Below, piece after piece: positions 21,855 to 35,502 of a DNA stretch of 64,000 bases (within the stretch, counting starts at the first letter, position 1; each line of letters starts with the position of its first letter). Below the pieces are notes generated by a model. That model was not told the origin of the DNA. It saw only the letters and a program-made list of their open reading frames with translations, and ran no database searches. The DNA lies in contig NC_084671.1 of the NCBI RefSeq assembly GCF_028389875.1, forward strand, positions 377,001-441,000. The letters are read 5' to 3'. The position numbers and the translations under genes were made by a program. This DNA is from Rhea pennata (lineage: Eukaryota > Chordata > Aves > Rheiformes > Rheidae).

Positions 21855-24800
21855 TCTGAGACTGATTGAGTTAAGAAAATGGGGTTGTTCAGTGTGTGTT
21901 AAAGACTGTAAGAGAGAGGGATTCCATTTTTTTGTTATAAATTCTAATGAGAATGTGTCACAGTCATTAAAATTGTTAAGTGAAGGATTATATAAAAATA
22001 AAAAGGTGGTTGTTGAAATTAATAGATGGTGGATCTTAATGTCAGTGCCTATATTTATGCATTAAATGTTCCTGTTTGAACACAAGCTATAAGGTTAAGA
22101 TGAAAAAATGGTTGCTGAATTGTGATTTCTTGTCTTTGAGTCTTTCTTTACATTCAGCCTGCTAGTTCCCCTTTCTGGTGGGCATGCTGCTGCCAAATTT
22201 TTTAATGCAGTTTGTAACAATTACGTCTTTTTGCTTCAGTTCAGAATTTCGCCTACAATTTTTATTGTATCAAACCTAAGAAAAAATACTCTTTTGAAAT
22301 GATTTTAAAATGTAGACTGTGTACTATTTATAGCTTTGTAAGAAGCTTCACTGCTTTTATATTAGTAACGTAACAGTTGAAGTTGGCCAAAAACTTGAAG
22401 AGATGCATATATTTTGTTAGTAAAATAATTTTCAGTGTTCTGTCAAGCTTTATAACTACCACTGCTGCTGCCATGCCCAAAATGGTTGGAGGACTAAAGG
22501 TAAGACTTCTTATGATAGCCCCTGCTCTTCCTGTTTTCCACCAAATTCGCTGATTTGGAGATAACTTTAGGTGGACAGGAGGAGCAAGTGGTGACCAACA
22601 GAATGCAAGATGGAGTTCACAATGAAAATTAAACTTTACAGAGCAAACAGAAAAATATCAAAAGGAGGATTTTGGTTGGTTTTGTTGTTTTCTTTCCTTT
22701 TAATAGAGAATTCACTTAAGTACAAAATACTCAAATGGAAATGTTATTTTCAAGCTGATTGTGTTGCTGCTCTTAATTGATGAAAAAAAAAAAATCACAG
22801 CTATAACTAGTCTACCTGAAACCACGGGAGAGAAATCCACATTGTGAGTTTCTGGTGGTTTGACTGTGGCATTTCATTCGGTATATTTAAACCAACAAAG
22901 TTTGTTCAGTTTCTTGTTTTTCTCCATCGTTACTAGTCTTCACATTAGTTTGTGGTACTGCTTTTGGTACTTCCTCTCTAGACCATATTGTATTTCCTGT
23001 GGCAGACTGTTCTTTACCACAAGTGCTTTCGGAAGTGCAGAGGGTGAAGCTGATTGAGAAGTGATAGGAGTTAGCGGATTTAGTATTGCTGACGAAAAGC
23101 CAGAAAGCAAGGAGTGTTTCACCTGGTAATCTCATGACAATAACCCGAAAAGAGTGTTTCTAGGATACTTCCCCAACTAATTGAATAACTTGGATGAAAA
23201 AGAAGTCACCAAAGGCTAGGATGAGTGTTAACTAGAAATAAATAGTAAAAATGAAATATTAATGAGCTGAGAACTAAAAAAATGTGGTTATACGAAATGA
23301 ACATTAGATTAAGGCTACAATGCAAAGTTTTATTGCATAGCTACATCTGTGTAGGAAAAAGAAGTTGTATCGCATGTTAGCATAGTTATAATGGCACAAA
23401 AATAATCCTGTAAAACAGTGCTTGAAACCATCCAGGAAGTTATGCAAAAAAGATCCTTTGTTAATATCTCTTGCATCATTTGGGAGGGTAGCTCCAAGTG
23501 CAGATATCAGTTAAATCTCCATAGAGGAGCCTTACCTGATGTGGTTGTGTCAGTATAGCTATCTCGGCAAAGCCTTTGCCTTTCTAAGGATTACTGAGAT
23601 AAGTAAATAAGGGGAATTTTTCTTTCTTATCTTTTCTTTGGCCATCAACTTCAAAGAAAAACCTAAAAGATAACCTTTAAACAAGTGCAATGTTAAAGAT
23701 GCTTGCTATGTCAGATAATAATGGTATGAGGTTGCTTCTATTTAAGTGGTGTCCAAAAATGATAGCTTTAAATCTGAGTAAGGTCAATTCTTTGTGGATA
23801 TGGTTTATAGACTGTCTAGCCAAAGCAGTAACAAAGATTTCTGAAATGGAGCTTTGCTCAGCTTTTGGGTTTTTAAACTAAGATCTTGATTTCACAAGTG
23901 GCCAACAAACTATAAGCGTTAATCTGATAAATGACATATTTGAAGATATATGTAAATTCTTACTTGGGCAGATAGTCTCAGGTTCATTATGGCGCCCGCG
24001 ATAAGAGTCCCTATATGAGCGAGGTGTGCACAGCTAGGCCTATATGACCCACGTTTCTGTGTACTCAGATTTATCAAGCACTCAAGCTACTTGGTGTACT
24101 TAGATCCTGCAGTATTTTGTTTTGCTTTAAAAAATAAAGCAGATTGAACCCAAACTGATAACGTTCAGGAGGGCTAACTTTTCAACTGTGAAACAAGGGG
24201 CAGTTCAGTAAGGTTAGGGATAGCTTGGTACAGCCGAGTGAGGGTGGGGACATCTCCAATCCACATTCTTCTGTCCAAATACATCTTCTGAAGCTCACTG
24301 ATGACTCTTTACATATGCTCATTAACTGTTTCAGCACTGGTTGTTTCAGTGAGTGAAAGGTGGTATGGAATCCAATTAGTGAAAATGGATACTAGCAAAT
24401 GCAATGAGAGAGGTGAAGCATGAAGTTGGAGAGAAAACAGAAAGGAGAACGAAACAGAGTGAGCACGGATTCTAAACGTGAACATTTTTTCAGGGATATC
24501 TGCTCAGTTTGGTTAAACAAGAGTAGCTAACTGTTTCATTGCTCTGGAGTCTGTGTCTGGTTTTTGTGCAAACTTAGAAATGTTTAACAGAGAAATGATG
24601 TTGGATGAAAAAGAGGAGCATTTGACTTCTGTGAGGCTTCATGCCATGTTTTCTTTCAAAGCTGAATGGTACATGATTTTACCTTTTTAATAGTTGATTC
24701 ACATTTTTGCCTTGTGCTAGCATACCGAGCTAAAAAAGGCTTTTGCTAATATAGTATTACACTGAGGGTACATTGCAATAACACCAGGGCAGTATGTCAC

Positions 24801-25579
24801 TCTTCCATGTTTAACAGGATCAAAATGTCAGCAGCAGCATCCTGGCAGACCATGTATTTGTCATAGTCTATATCCAGTCTTGGCCTCCTGCACGTTGTCA
24901 TGGCCCTGTTATTCAACTGACAAACCTTTATGTTTTTCTAGTTCAGTTTCTTTATGTGATTATTTTTATAGTACTTCTGCTGTTAGTTTGTGGAAATCTG
25001 AAGTTTAATTAGTCTTCATTAGTCTTTTTTTCAGTGAAAGTATCTATACTGTGTCTGTCTGGATGATATTTCCACTTCTAATCACAAATAATTTTTATAT
25101 TAATGCTTGTTTTTGGTTAAAAATTTAAAGGATTTTTGTGTTGCATAGATTTATCTGTTAAGTAATTTCCACCTAAAATAGTCAATGTCTTTGAAAGCAC
25201 TCAATAATAATTCTGAAGCAAATTTTCCCAAAGAAATTATATAATTATAATCTTCATACTGCTCTGTAAAATTATAAATATATATTATCCTTGGAATGAA
25301 GCAGAAATGACTATACGCTTCTCCTTTCTGTAGTTCTTAGTTTAGACTGCTAAGTACTGGGTTGCATGGCTGTGCCTGCCATTCTCCTCTCCATACTTAG
25401 AGAGGCTCTAGGAGAAGCTGCGTTGTCTAACAAAACACAGCAGTTAACTTTAGCATCTGGCATATATGTGTGTGTACACATGCACACACACACTCACTCT
25501 ATATTTTATGGTGTCCTCTTCTTACCTCTTTTTAAAAAAGGAAGAAAAACCCCTCTGGAGCAACTTTGAGGGGGGCAAC

Positions 25580-25613
25580 ACTAAACTATTCTTAGTTTAG
25601 TACCTAAACTAAG
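25580..25613. repeat. overlapping inverted repeats
   Basis: ACTAAACTA/TAGTTTAGT (25580-25588 and 25593-25601) can pair around a 4-nt loop. CTTAGTTTAG/CTAAACTAAG (25591-25600 and 25604-25613) can pair around a 3-nt loop. The two hairpins share a strand, so they are mutually exclusive. No surrounding gene is recognised. Confidence 0.85.
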
Positions 25614-28199
25614 TATAGCTGCCCCAACTATCCTAACACTGTTTTTCTCTCAATTATCCAAATTAATATTGCTTTTTATGAGAACTAGGTATAAGAAAAT
25701 GATTCTGTTCAAACTTATCTACATACTATCAAGAACAGGTCAAAGAAAAGTTTATTTTTTTAAAAAAATAATATATATATATATATATTGCTTTTTCAGG
25801 AAAGATATTCTCAGTATAAAAGTCTAATACTGCTGAACTGTAGAGTAGCCACTGTGGCTGAAAGGAAACATTAAGAATAGAAAACTGGGAGGAATAGGGA
25901 AAAGAAGAATTGAATAAAAGGGAAAGTAGCTTTAAAATGACTGTTTTTATTTAGAACATGTTCCTTGTTTTACCTATTCATTGAGGCTGAGGAAATGGAA
26001 ATAATTCTGTGTCTTGATTGAACAGATACTCATTATAAAAAATTAACTTACTGAAAGTGTTACGAGGATGTGATTTCACAAAGAATAATAAAAGCTATTA
26101 TAGCTAGTGAATGAGGTAGGCCTACTTTAATATTTACAGTAAACTGATGTTTGCTTGAACCAGGTAGTTGGCTTCAGAAAGCTAGCTTTTCATTTGTATG
26201 CTATTTCTGTCTATAGTTTGCCCCTTTCCCTGCCTGCCTCATCCCAGGTATCACTGGATTTAAGCCAGAATAAATTTACTACATAGTAGGCATAAATTAA
26301 GATAAGAGTCTGAATCTCAAATGATACGCTGTTTTGAAGCAGAGTCTGGGTTTTTATATCAGTGTTTATACAGCAGCTAGGAATGGCCTCTTGTGATGGT
26401 ATTGCTGTGAAATAAGTAGCTATATAAAACCAGTCATCCCCTCTATGACTGTGTTTGCATTCTCATCCATCCTCCTGAAATCCTCAGCCAGAAATTCTGT
26501 TTGCACTAAGTCATCAGATTGTATTTAGATAGGAAAAATTGTGGAGCACTCTGCTTTTTGGACTTACGTGTTTCCAACAGTGCATGTTTCCAGCAGGACA
26601 TATTTCCCAGTGCATGCTCGGGTTATGTGAAAACATATATAGGGATATATAATACAGCTTGTCTGTACTCTGAACAAAGTTAAAAGTAAACATGAAATGG
26701 ACAAAGTGCAGTTTTTGAAGATTTATAACTCAGACATAAGTTTTATTAAAAGAGCAAAGGATTGCTCCTTTATCAGTTTCCCTTGAAACTCAGTTGTAAA
26801 ATGGAGATCAGGATCATTTTTCTTAAATGAACATACATGACTTCAGTATATTACAAAATACATGTCATGTGTTAGCACCCTAACGAACATTTTGCTGCTT
26901 TGATCATAAACGATCAGAATAACCATTCTCTGCTGCAGAACCCTTGTCCTCATTATCAGAATAGTGGGTATAAGGCGGTGGAAATGTACAGCGTAGTTTT
27001 AGTTGAAGAGCTAGTAGCAAGTATAGTTTTAACATTGCCTAGCACTAGCAAGACAATGGGGCTTTTTTTTTCTTCTTTTTTTTTTCTCTCTAATAGGCAC
27101 TGGTTTTCTCATGGCATCATCAATAGGTGTCTTTTGAGCAAAATAATGGTGAGCTGCTGGCAGGTAGGTAGAGGTTTTTAGAAGCACAGACATGCTAGCC
27201 AGAGGTGTCCTAATTTAAACATTAAAAAATTTTCTTTTTAAAATAAGCTATAATATCACAGTCTGTTGAGAATTATATCATACAGAAGTTTATGTAAAGC
27301 CGTGTGTTAAGACAGTAAAGGCCTAATGCTTTCAAAACCATCGGTGTCCTATTCTTAAGTGTAGATTAGTTGAGTGACTTGTAATATGCACTGTTTGATT
27401 GGAAGAAAATTGAACTATTGTACTGAAGCATAACAGCTTGGAGGCAACATTTTGGCAAATGTATGTTTTGTTTTTCAAAACTTACTGTTGGCATGGAATT
27501 TGGGACACTCATCAATCAAATAATGACTACAGTTGAGGAAATGGCACATTTTCTCAAATGCCACATTTCATACTTTTTCTTCCATTTATAATATCTTTCT
27601 GTCAGTTGCTTCTCCTTCTGATTTATTTATTCTTTAAAATTCCAACAATTTTTTTTAAGACCTATAGTTTGTGGGGGAAAATAACATTGTACTACCTTCT
27701 GCACACTAAAACGGTTGTAACTGCACTGACAGGACAGCAGTCTCTAATATAGAAATATATCTTATGAAGTGTGTAAAAACAAATGAAATAATCCTAACAG
27801 ATAGTGTCCAAAGTATAATTAAAACTTCATTAAATTAAATTGAATCTTCAGGAATTTTCAGTATTAATCAGGAATACATACAAAAAAATCCAAACAAAAC
27901 AAAACAAAAAAAACAGTGTGCAACTGCTATTATATACCACTATGATAAGTTCCTTTCCAGAATTGAAACAGCTATCTTAATTGCAGATTGCTTAAAGGAT
28001 GGCAGGGCGTGGCTTAAAATATTTTCCATTAAAAGAAAAGAGAAAGCAACTGAGGGATAGATTTTTAAGAAATGGAATTTAAGTTTTAAATCCAAAGTTT
28101 TAGTCCTGAAATATCCTGAAACCTACATTTTTGGTCAGCTAATCTTTTTTAACTTAAAATTAACTCTTTTAAAACTCGTTTTTAACTTTTTGTAAACTC

Positions 28200-28750
28200 A
28201 GTGCGGGCACTCGGCCCGGTGTGTGAAGTCCCCGGGCTGTTACGAGTGGTGCGGAGGTGTAAGTGCTGTGGGGGGAGCTCTGCGGTTCCAGCAGGACAGA
28301 GGTGCACGGTGCCTGTCGTACGTGATTGAAAGCCAGAGAGTGTTTTACACCAGCGGGACTCGTGGAAGCGTGCGGGCGGGAGGCTGCTCTCTGGGAACGC
28401 CTCGCAGACACCAGGGGCTGCGTCCTCCCGGAAAATGGAGTGGCGTCTGATTCTGGGGGAGCCCGGGCACCACTGTCCTTTTCATGGGGCAGTTTGAGAT
28501 CACTTGTGAAGAAATGGGAAGCCAAGGATTCAGATCCCCTCTCTTCCCGAGGGGTTTCAAACACAAAACTTCCACCTCTCTTGAGAGAGCCCCAGTTGCA
28601 GGCTTTGGGGAGGGATGCTTTGCCCCCCCCCCCGGATGCCGTGCTAAAAAGCTTTCACTACCCACTGGGTCAGACAGAACAGCGGTGGAAAGCGCTGCCG
28701 TAGCGATCACGCGTTCCTGGCCCGAAGAGCGGTGCCTGGGTAAAAGTTCA
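28200..28750. other. GC- and CpG-rich block, orphan
   Basis: A 0.55-kb block with clearly raised GC and many CpG dinucleotides, flanked by AT-rich DNA on both sides and about 9 kb upstream of the PFN2 start. Open frames occur on both strands (for example 28326-28703 + and 28169-28564 -) without recognisable domains. It may be a regulatory element, the promoter of a non-coding RNA or a decayed GC-rich insertion. Confidence 0.5.
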
Positions 28751-30569
28751 CTGTTGCATTAGGTGCGTTTTGAGAGCTTTGCCCGTGTCTGAGTAGTCCT
28801 TTACTTCCTGTTGGTACCAGATGCAGCTTTAAAATTAAGCTCTTACACAATGAAAAAACAGTTCCATTCGACTTGTGTTTGTGTGTTACAGCTTTGAGCT
28901 GTTATGCTCGCTGCCTCTTGACAGCTTTTGAGTATCTGCTGGCTGGATTTTGACTGCAAGTCTATCAGGTAACTACCAAGACCCTGGCACTAGATGGAGC
29001 TTTAATCTACTTGCACTTAGAAGTGAATAATATTAAGTTTAACCACAAGGTAAAAGTAAGGAAGACTAAATAAAGGCTTGATTCCTGCAGTTACATTCAC
29101 AACATAGTGCCCTTTGTCACTTTTGGTAGCAGTGTGATATAAATGATAAATTAAAATACGGCGGCAGAATCGTCTTTATCTAGTAGATGATTCATAATCA
29201 CACTTATTAGCATCCTTTCTATTGTACCTTCAAGCTTATGGGGGAAATTGCTATAAATTAAATACACTGAAGATGTACTGTGTGTTTAATCTAAAAATTA
29301 GGCTGTGCTGAATAAAGGCAATTCCATTTTCTGAACAATTTTCTGTTTTTATTTCAGATGGGTGGGGGTGACCAAGCCTTCTGTTTGCTCTGATCATTCA
29401 GTAATTTGCATTTGCATTTTTACTTCATCCTATCAAAGCCAATAATTCAGAATCATCTGTTATCAGTCACTTTATTTTTTCTCCATGTGTTGCCCTTGAA
29501 AATATTGAACAAATAGAAACAAATAAAAAACAGCTTTGAAACCATGGTGTTTAATAATCTTCATTTAACAAGCACCATGTTTCACAGGCTGTACAGCACA
29601 TCTCTGAGAAATTTGAGACCCTCTCCACCTTTTATAGAAATAAATGGAAGTAGACTGAGGTTTGCTCTTGGGTGCCTGTGTTCTTATCAGCAAACGACTA
29701 GTCCGGTCATTGTCCAGGCACTGAACTATCAAACTATGTAATCAGCTCCTGTCTACTATCCTGTTATTTTAATAAATGGTTTAATATGGTAAACCCAGAG
29801 GTCTGTACTGGAAAAAAGTCACGTGGCATCCTGGGCTCAGAACAGTGAGATGGTAACAGAAAAGATCATATATTGCATTTCAGTGTCCTCTCCTTCTCAA
29901 GGTCTAATCCTTCAATGCCTTTTGCTTTTTATCAACAGGATTGAGAGACTCCACATGTATCACAGGATGAAAGCTTTTGTAGAAAACTTTATACAGATGC
30001 AGTATTGCTGGAAGTACACTTTTACTCATGTGGGAAGAATTCTACTCTGCCACAGAACTGTGAAGGGACCATGTCATTGTATGGGGCAGAATGCATGCGG
30101 TAGTGTCGACAGCATTGTTTGATTACGACAATCTGATTACGGTATTGGCCGTACTGAGTAAAGAAACAGCATAAGCAGCTTTCAAAAAAAAGACCCTGCT
30201 TAATAAAGCAATGTTAGGAAAGTGCTCTGTAGTTGTCCTGACCAAATTTTAAGCTGTCTGTGGCCATATTAACTCTTGGTGGCAAGATTTTTAAATGTAT
30301 TTAAACACTTCATTTCCATGAAAATCGACTGGAGTTTGGTGCATAAGTAAGGTTTAAGAGTATGTTTTTGTGAGGACATCACTGTTTGCATTCTATCTGT
30401 AAAACATGATTAGTTCTGGTTTCAAGGGAGATGGTTTGCTCTCCTTGAAGACAGAAGTTGTAATACCTGATCACTCAACTGCATTTGGAGAGCAGTGAGA
30501 ATTTATCATTCCTGGAGCTATAACTGATACAGGGTGTAACAAGGGTAAATTACATTTTTTATGTTTTTC

Positions 30570-30600
30570 TTTTTTTTTTTTTTTTTTTTTTTAAAAAAAA
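30570..30600 (+). repeat. poly(T)-poly(A) run
   Basis: About 23 T directly followed by eight A, which can fold as a short hairpin. It may be the tail of a decayed retroposed element, but no element body is recognised beside it. Confidence 0.9.
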
Positions 30601-32684
30601 GTAGCCAATATTACTAAGGATCAAGCTGTGCTAAGGCATTCTGTATTGTGCTTAGCAGATCCACTGCGGCTACATATGTGGATGCTCTCTTTGAACGCGT
30701 AGCGTCAGCTGGCAAGGTGTCCTTTGGCACCAGCGTGATTAAATAAAAAGCGTGTCTACAGAAGTTGGTGTCATAAAGCCTGCACAACTCCTGAACTGAT
30801 TTTTTTTTTATTTCTTTTTTTAGATAGTCTTTCCCTCATTGTCCCGTATACCAGTTAGTATGGCTGGACAACTCTCCCTCTTACCTTGCAAGTGGAAAAT
30901 AAAATGCATGTTCTACATTTTCAGAGGAGTATAGGATTTACCCACAAAGCTTCCTCTGACCTTAAGATTTGGAAAAATTTCACCTAAGTGTGGAAGTTAG
31001 ATTTTAAGTTGACGTAAACATTCAAATAAATAACTGGGACCTCTGTGGTTTGGATAATATCTTTGCAAGCAAAAGAAATCAGATCAGGGAATGAAGAATG
31101 AAGGAATCTGCAGTGACTTGGGACTAATTAGTTTACACAGAATATGACAGCAGGACCTTATTTATACAGATAAATATATTCTCCACTGCTTTGCTGTTCT
31201 ACTTTTAATTGCTGCCAGAAGTATGGTTTATGCCATTGCTTTATGAAATCCTTTGCAGTTTTAGAGATGTTAGTTAAGAAAACTTACTTGATAATTCATT
31301 CTTTTCCTTCCTTAGATACACTTCTTTGGATCATCTTCATTAAGGTGATTGGTAGGGGGGATTTATACGTGTGTGGTGGAAGATGTGTATGTCTGCACGT
31401 AGGACAGTAAAACAGATGCTTAAGCAAGGTCATAACATTTAACAGAAGAAGGGTGCAGAGTAGTAATTTTGACTGAGAGGGTGTGAACTTTTGAAAGTAA
31501 GAGCTGACTTAAAAGTTGCAGGTGCAGATCCACTGCACCTGATCCTTAAACAGTTCTTCAGTGTCAATCCAGCACTTGCATTAGCATTTCAGTGCTTTCA
31601 CTAGCAGCAGGATCAAGGCTTTAATGCCTGCTCTGCATCTTGAGGATTTAGTTCAAAATCTGGTGTTTCCTTGGAGCTTTCACAGAGGGGGGGGGGGATT
31701 TTCTGTGTCTTGATCCTTCAATCCTGTTCTAGAGTAGTCTTGTGCTGCAGTACAGCCGTAACACTGACAGAAACCTAAAGAAAAGGACTTTTTTCACTCT
31801 CCTCCTGCTCCTGTGCTCTGGTTTTGCTGTGAGACTGTGCAATTAAATGTATCCCTGCCTCAGTTAGTTCTTTCTGTGTTACTTCAGACTGCCTCCATTT
31901 TCTGTTTTGTGCTGCTTGTAACCAATTTTAATAAAGTTTTATGTGAAAATATGTCTGTTTGAACCTTTCTGTTTCCAGATACCTTGGATTGAGTTTAACA
32001 GTAAAGTCTTCTTTGAGAGCTGCTACAGTTAATTATTTTTTTGTTTGGTATTTCATAAAATATGATTGTTTGGTGCTTTTTTGTTTTCAGTTGCTCAGCA
32101 TCATGGTAAGAAGGATTTTTATAAACTCAAGAATATCTTAAACTAAGTTTTGCTTAGGTTTGTTATTATTTGATTTGGTTTGTTTATCAGCACAGAAAAA
32201 TAGTTACTGTTTGAAGCACCTGAGTGACCATTTGGGATCCAGTGACAACACCACTTATTTCTGCTTCCATTGACTTCAGCAGGAGTAGGATATGGCTTTC
32301 TGTGTGTGCACAGTCTTGTCTTACGTTACTGTATTTTACATGGTGTTATTTTATACTAAAAGCAATTTTTAAATGCCTGAATTTGTAGTTATAGCCAATA
32401 AATTGGATACAGGCCACAAACCCTAATCCTGCAGAGAGATAACAGTTGTCCCTATTAACCTCTGGTCTCAAGAGGGCAACAGTGTATGATCATCTGCAAG
32501 CCTGGACCTCGCTGGCCCCGAAACTTCAGGCAAATTACATGTCCTATCCAACAGTTCTGAGGACTCTGGAAAAAAATGAGTTGACTTCACTGGAAACTGG
32601 TTTGGGCATATAATTTCTGAGTCATTTCCCTGGCTAATGTGAACAAAGGAAATAGTTTTGGAGCTGCAGCAGCTTTTTTCCAGC

Positions 32685-32735
32685 TCTGAACCTACTTCTC
32701 TTTGCCTCTGTTTTCTTACCTGTGAAATGGAGGGA
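32685..32735 (+). repeat. ancient MIR-like SINE fragment
   Basis: CTTTGCCTCTGTTTTCTTAC followed by CTGTGAAATGGAGGG resembles the MIR/core-SINE segment CTCAGTTTCC...CTGTAAAATGGGG in sense orientation. Only about 50 bp can be aligned by eye, so this is tentative. Confidence 0.45.
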
Positions 32736-35439
32736 GTTCCCTGGAATACCGCTGGAATTAGAGGGTTCATAAAATGTCAGACTAGGAGACAGTGCAATCT
32801 GTAAATTACTAGTAATTATATTTTACCCTGTTATCTCTGTACTGAACAGTTACATTTAAGTCAAACAAAAGTCAATCTTTCAGAAAATAATGCAGTCTTG
32901 ATTCAGTGGATCTACTGTTCTTTATTAATATGTTACAGTACTAACATTTTGCACCATATTTCTTGTCTGATTCTCTTAGAGTACATTCAGGAGCTTTTTA
33001 ATACCCAGTATTTTCTCCCATTGAAGCTGTGTGTACATAATAATCAAATTACCACTTATGTTTTTGGTAAGCTCTAGATATAGAACTGCTCATGTCTGTC
33101 AGTATTAGGTGTTATTTCCATCACTGTGATTACCTTTGTAGCTCTTGTCTGTGTGACTTTTTCAGTGTCCCCTTTAGATGCGGATACACAAAACCATGGC
33201 TAGAACTCCAGTTTTGTTCTTGACAGAGCGGTATGCAGAGCTAAAATCACCTCCTTCCTTTGTACACTGCACTTGCTCAAGCCCAGCTGGGTGCTGGGGA
33301 GTCACAGATCAAACTGAGCCTTAGCACGGACAGGTGCCCTTGGCAGAACCAGGCTACACTATTTCTTATTTGTCCTTACCTATTCTTTTGTGCAAGACTA
33401 AATTCACAGTTGTGGATATTTGTAATGTTAAAGTAATTGGAAAGAAACACATGTTTTGTTTCTGCAGTATACTTGCGAAATATTTCCATGTAATTAAGGA
33501 GGTTCTTCTCGAGGTAGTTCACATTTAAAGATTACTACATGAAAAAATACCTTTGAATGTGCAATACCGTAAATTCAAGCTTGTCACAAAGGAAAGTTAA
33601 AATAAACAATTTAACTATTAAAAATAATCCTCACTGCTTGCAGGGATCAGGCTAATGAAATCAAGCAAGAAAGTAGCAAATGTGCTCTTAGCTCTAATGG
33701 TCTCAATCCAGAGTAATGCTACTACCTTGAATGGAGCGAGTCTGGAGCAGTACATGTTCGCATACTCTGGGAGGGAAGCTCTGCCTTACGTACAGGAGAT
33801 TGTTATCATACTAATAATTAAGCTGATGGCTCTCCTATAATCTGATTCTTGTTATATTTTATTTACATTCTGTAGCAGATGCTTTTTGGGTTGGATGCAT
33901 AAGACTCTTGAGGCCAACACACCCTGAGAATACTGTTTAAAAAAAGTATGTATGGATTTCCTCTTTGTTGTGTTGTCAGTTTGGCAGGACAACAGCTCTG
34001 TGCATAAGAAGTAGAAAGAGCAAATAGATGTGTTCTTAAGCTGCCAACAGCCTGGGTCTGATCACGTCCTGTTGCGTGAGATGATAGCACTTGTGAGCCT
34101 GGAATCATTCACGATTCAACAAAATTAGGTCCATTGTAGCTGTGGCAACCCAAACCTTAGAAAGCAGCTTATGACCTAAAGCTGAGGCTACTTCTCTTTG
34201 AGTATTACTGAGTTTTTTCCCTCCTTGCTAAGCTATGTTTAATTGGCCAAGGGGAAAAAAAAATCCCAAACAACTGTTCTTTGATTATGACAATTTTTTG
34301 ATGTTTTGTATTTTACCCGGACACAATCTCAGTAACAGAAAAAACAGAAATCGGGAACTCAGATGATGGTATCAATAACAAATTTTGTCATTAAAGCACT
34401 GAATATTTTTTGCTGTTTTGCTACCAAATCTGGCCTTGAATTTTGATCTTCTTATAGGCCTGTCTTTTCAGAGACCTTGCTTTGACCAGAAGGATTAGAT
34501 GAATAGCATGAGGAGGGTACAACTGGGAGTCCTCAGCAAGGCATGTAGTGGTATGCATATCAAGGAGGAGAGAGATTGTGTCTAAAGAAGGTAAAACAAG
34601 AACATGAAAGGGAAAAATATAGAAAAGCTTCATTTAAAAATAGGTGAAAATGAGATAATCTCAAATGTTGTTTAGCCAGGAAGTTTTTAAAAAGTGAAAC
34701 AACTGTATCCCGTTAAAATGAAAGGACTGAGCCCTGCACACATGATATTCACAGCAGTTTATCCAGGGTCTCAGCTGGAGTATGACATTAGACGTGACAT
34801 GCAAAGAACATATAAGAAATTGGTTTATGCCCTTTCCCCACCTTAATTTTGATATGTATAAACAGCTTAAAAGTTGTTAGTGTCTTTAAATAATAGAATT
34901 ACTTACCTAAGGAGTGCCTGTGATGTCAAGTATATTTGTAACATTAGAGGAAAGCTTTTTGAATTCTCACACATGAGCCTCACAGTTTATGCTTTTACCA
35001 TTGTACTGGGTCTGTAGTCACCTTGGAGCCTTCTGGTGAAGCAGGACTTCAATTTCTGATGTGAAAAAGTACTAATTTAAAAAAGAAACATTTTCAACCA
35101 TTTTGGGTCATCTTTATCTCTCATCAGTGAGCAAATAAAAGCACAAGCCCAAATCGTTTGTCTCTGTTGTAGATGACCTTTAATAGGTGAGTGGGAAATA
35201 ATTTTGTCATGCTGCTCCTCTCAGAGGAGACAAAAACACTTGAATGTGAGAGGCTTAAGTTTGAAGATACTCACCTGCTCTGCAGTGATGTGCTTCTCAG
35301 TATGTTCAGAAGAACCCTTTTAGATACCTTTATATCTAGGAGACTGTAACTGCAAAACTGCTGACACTCCTGAGTCTAGGCAGCTGATAAGCCATATCCT
35401 CGAGTTGGCTGGACCTTTTTGAAGACTGTCTTGAGAAAA

Positions 35440-35502
35440 AGGACATGTGCCAGAGCCGGAATTGAACCCAAAAGTGAGTCTACTCCCATAACCACTGAAT
35501 GT
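35440..35502 (-). repeat. ancient MIR-like tRNA-SINE fragment
   Basis: GCCAGAGCCGGAATTGAACC, and further on CCCATAACCACTGAATG, resembles the antisense of the MIR tRNA-like head (B box, then TAGTGGTTA). It is much more decayed than the two CR1-tailed SINEs. Confidence 0.45.

Larger units (their letters stand above)
19761..28199. other. intergenic DNA upstream of PFN2
   Basis: AT-rich sequence without recognisable coding exons or RNA genes. Small features: a (CAG)6 tract at about 21836-21854, TAATTA-type homeodomain-like motifs clustered at 21270-21360, overlapping inverted repeats at 25580-25613, and an AT run at about 25770-25790. A moderately GC-rich patch at 21110-21260 is too small to call an island. 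Confidence 0.5.
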
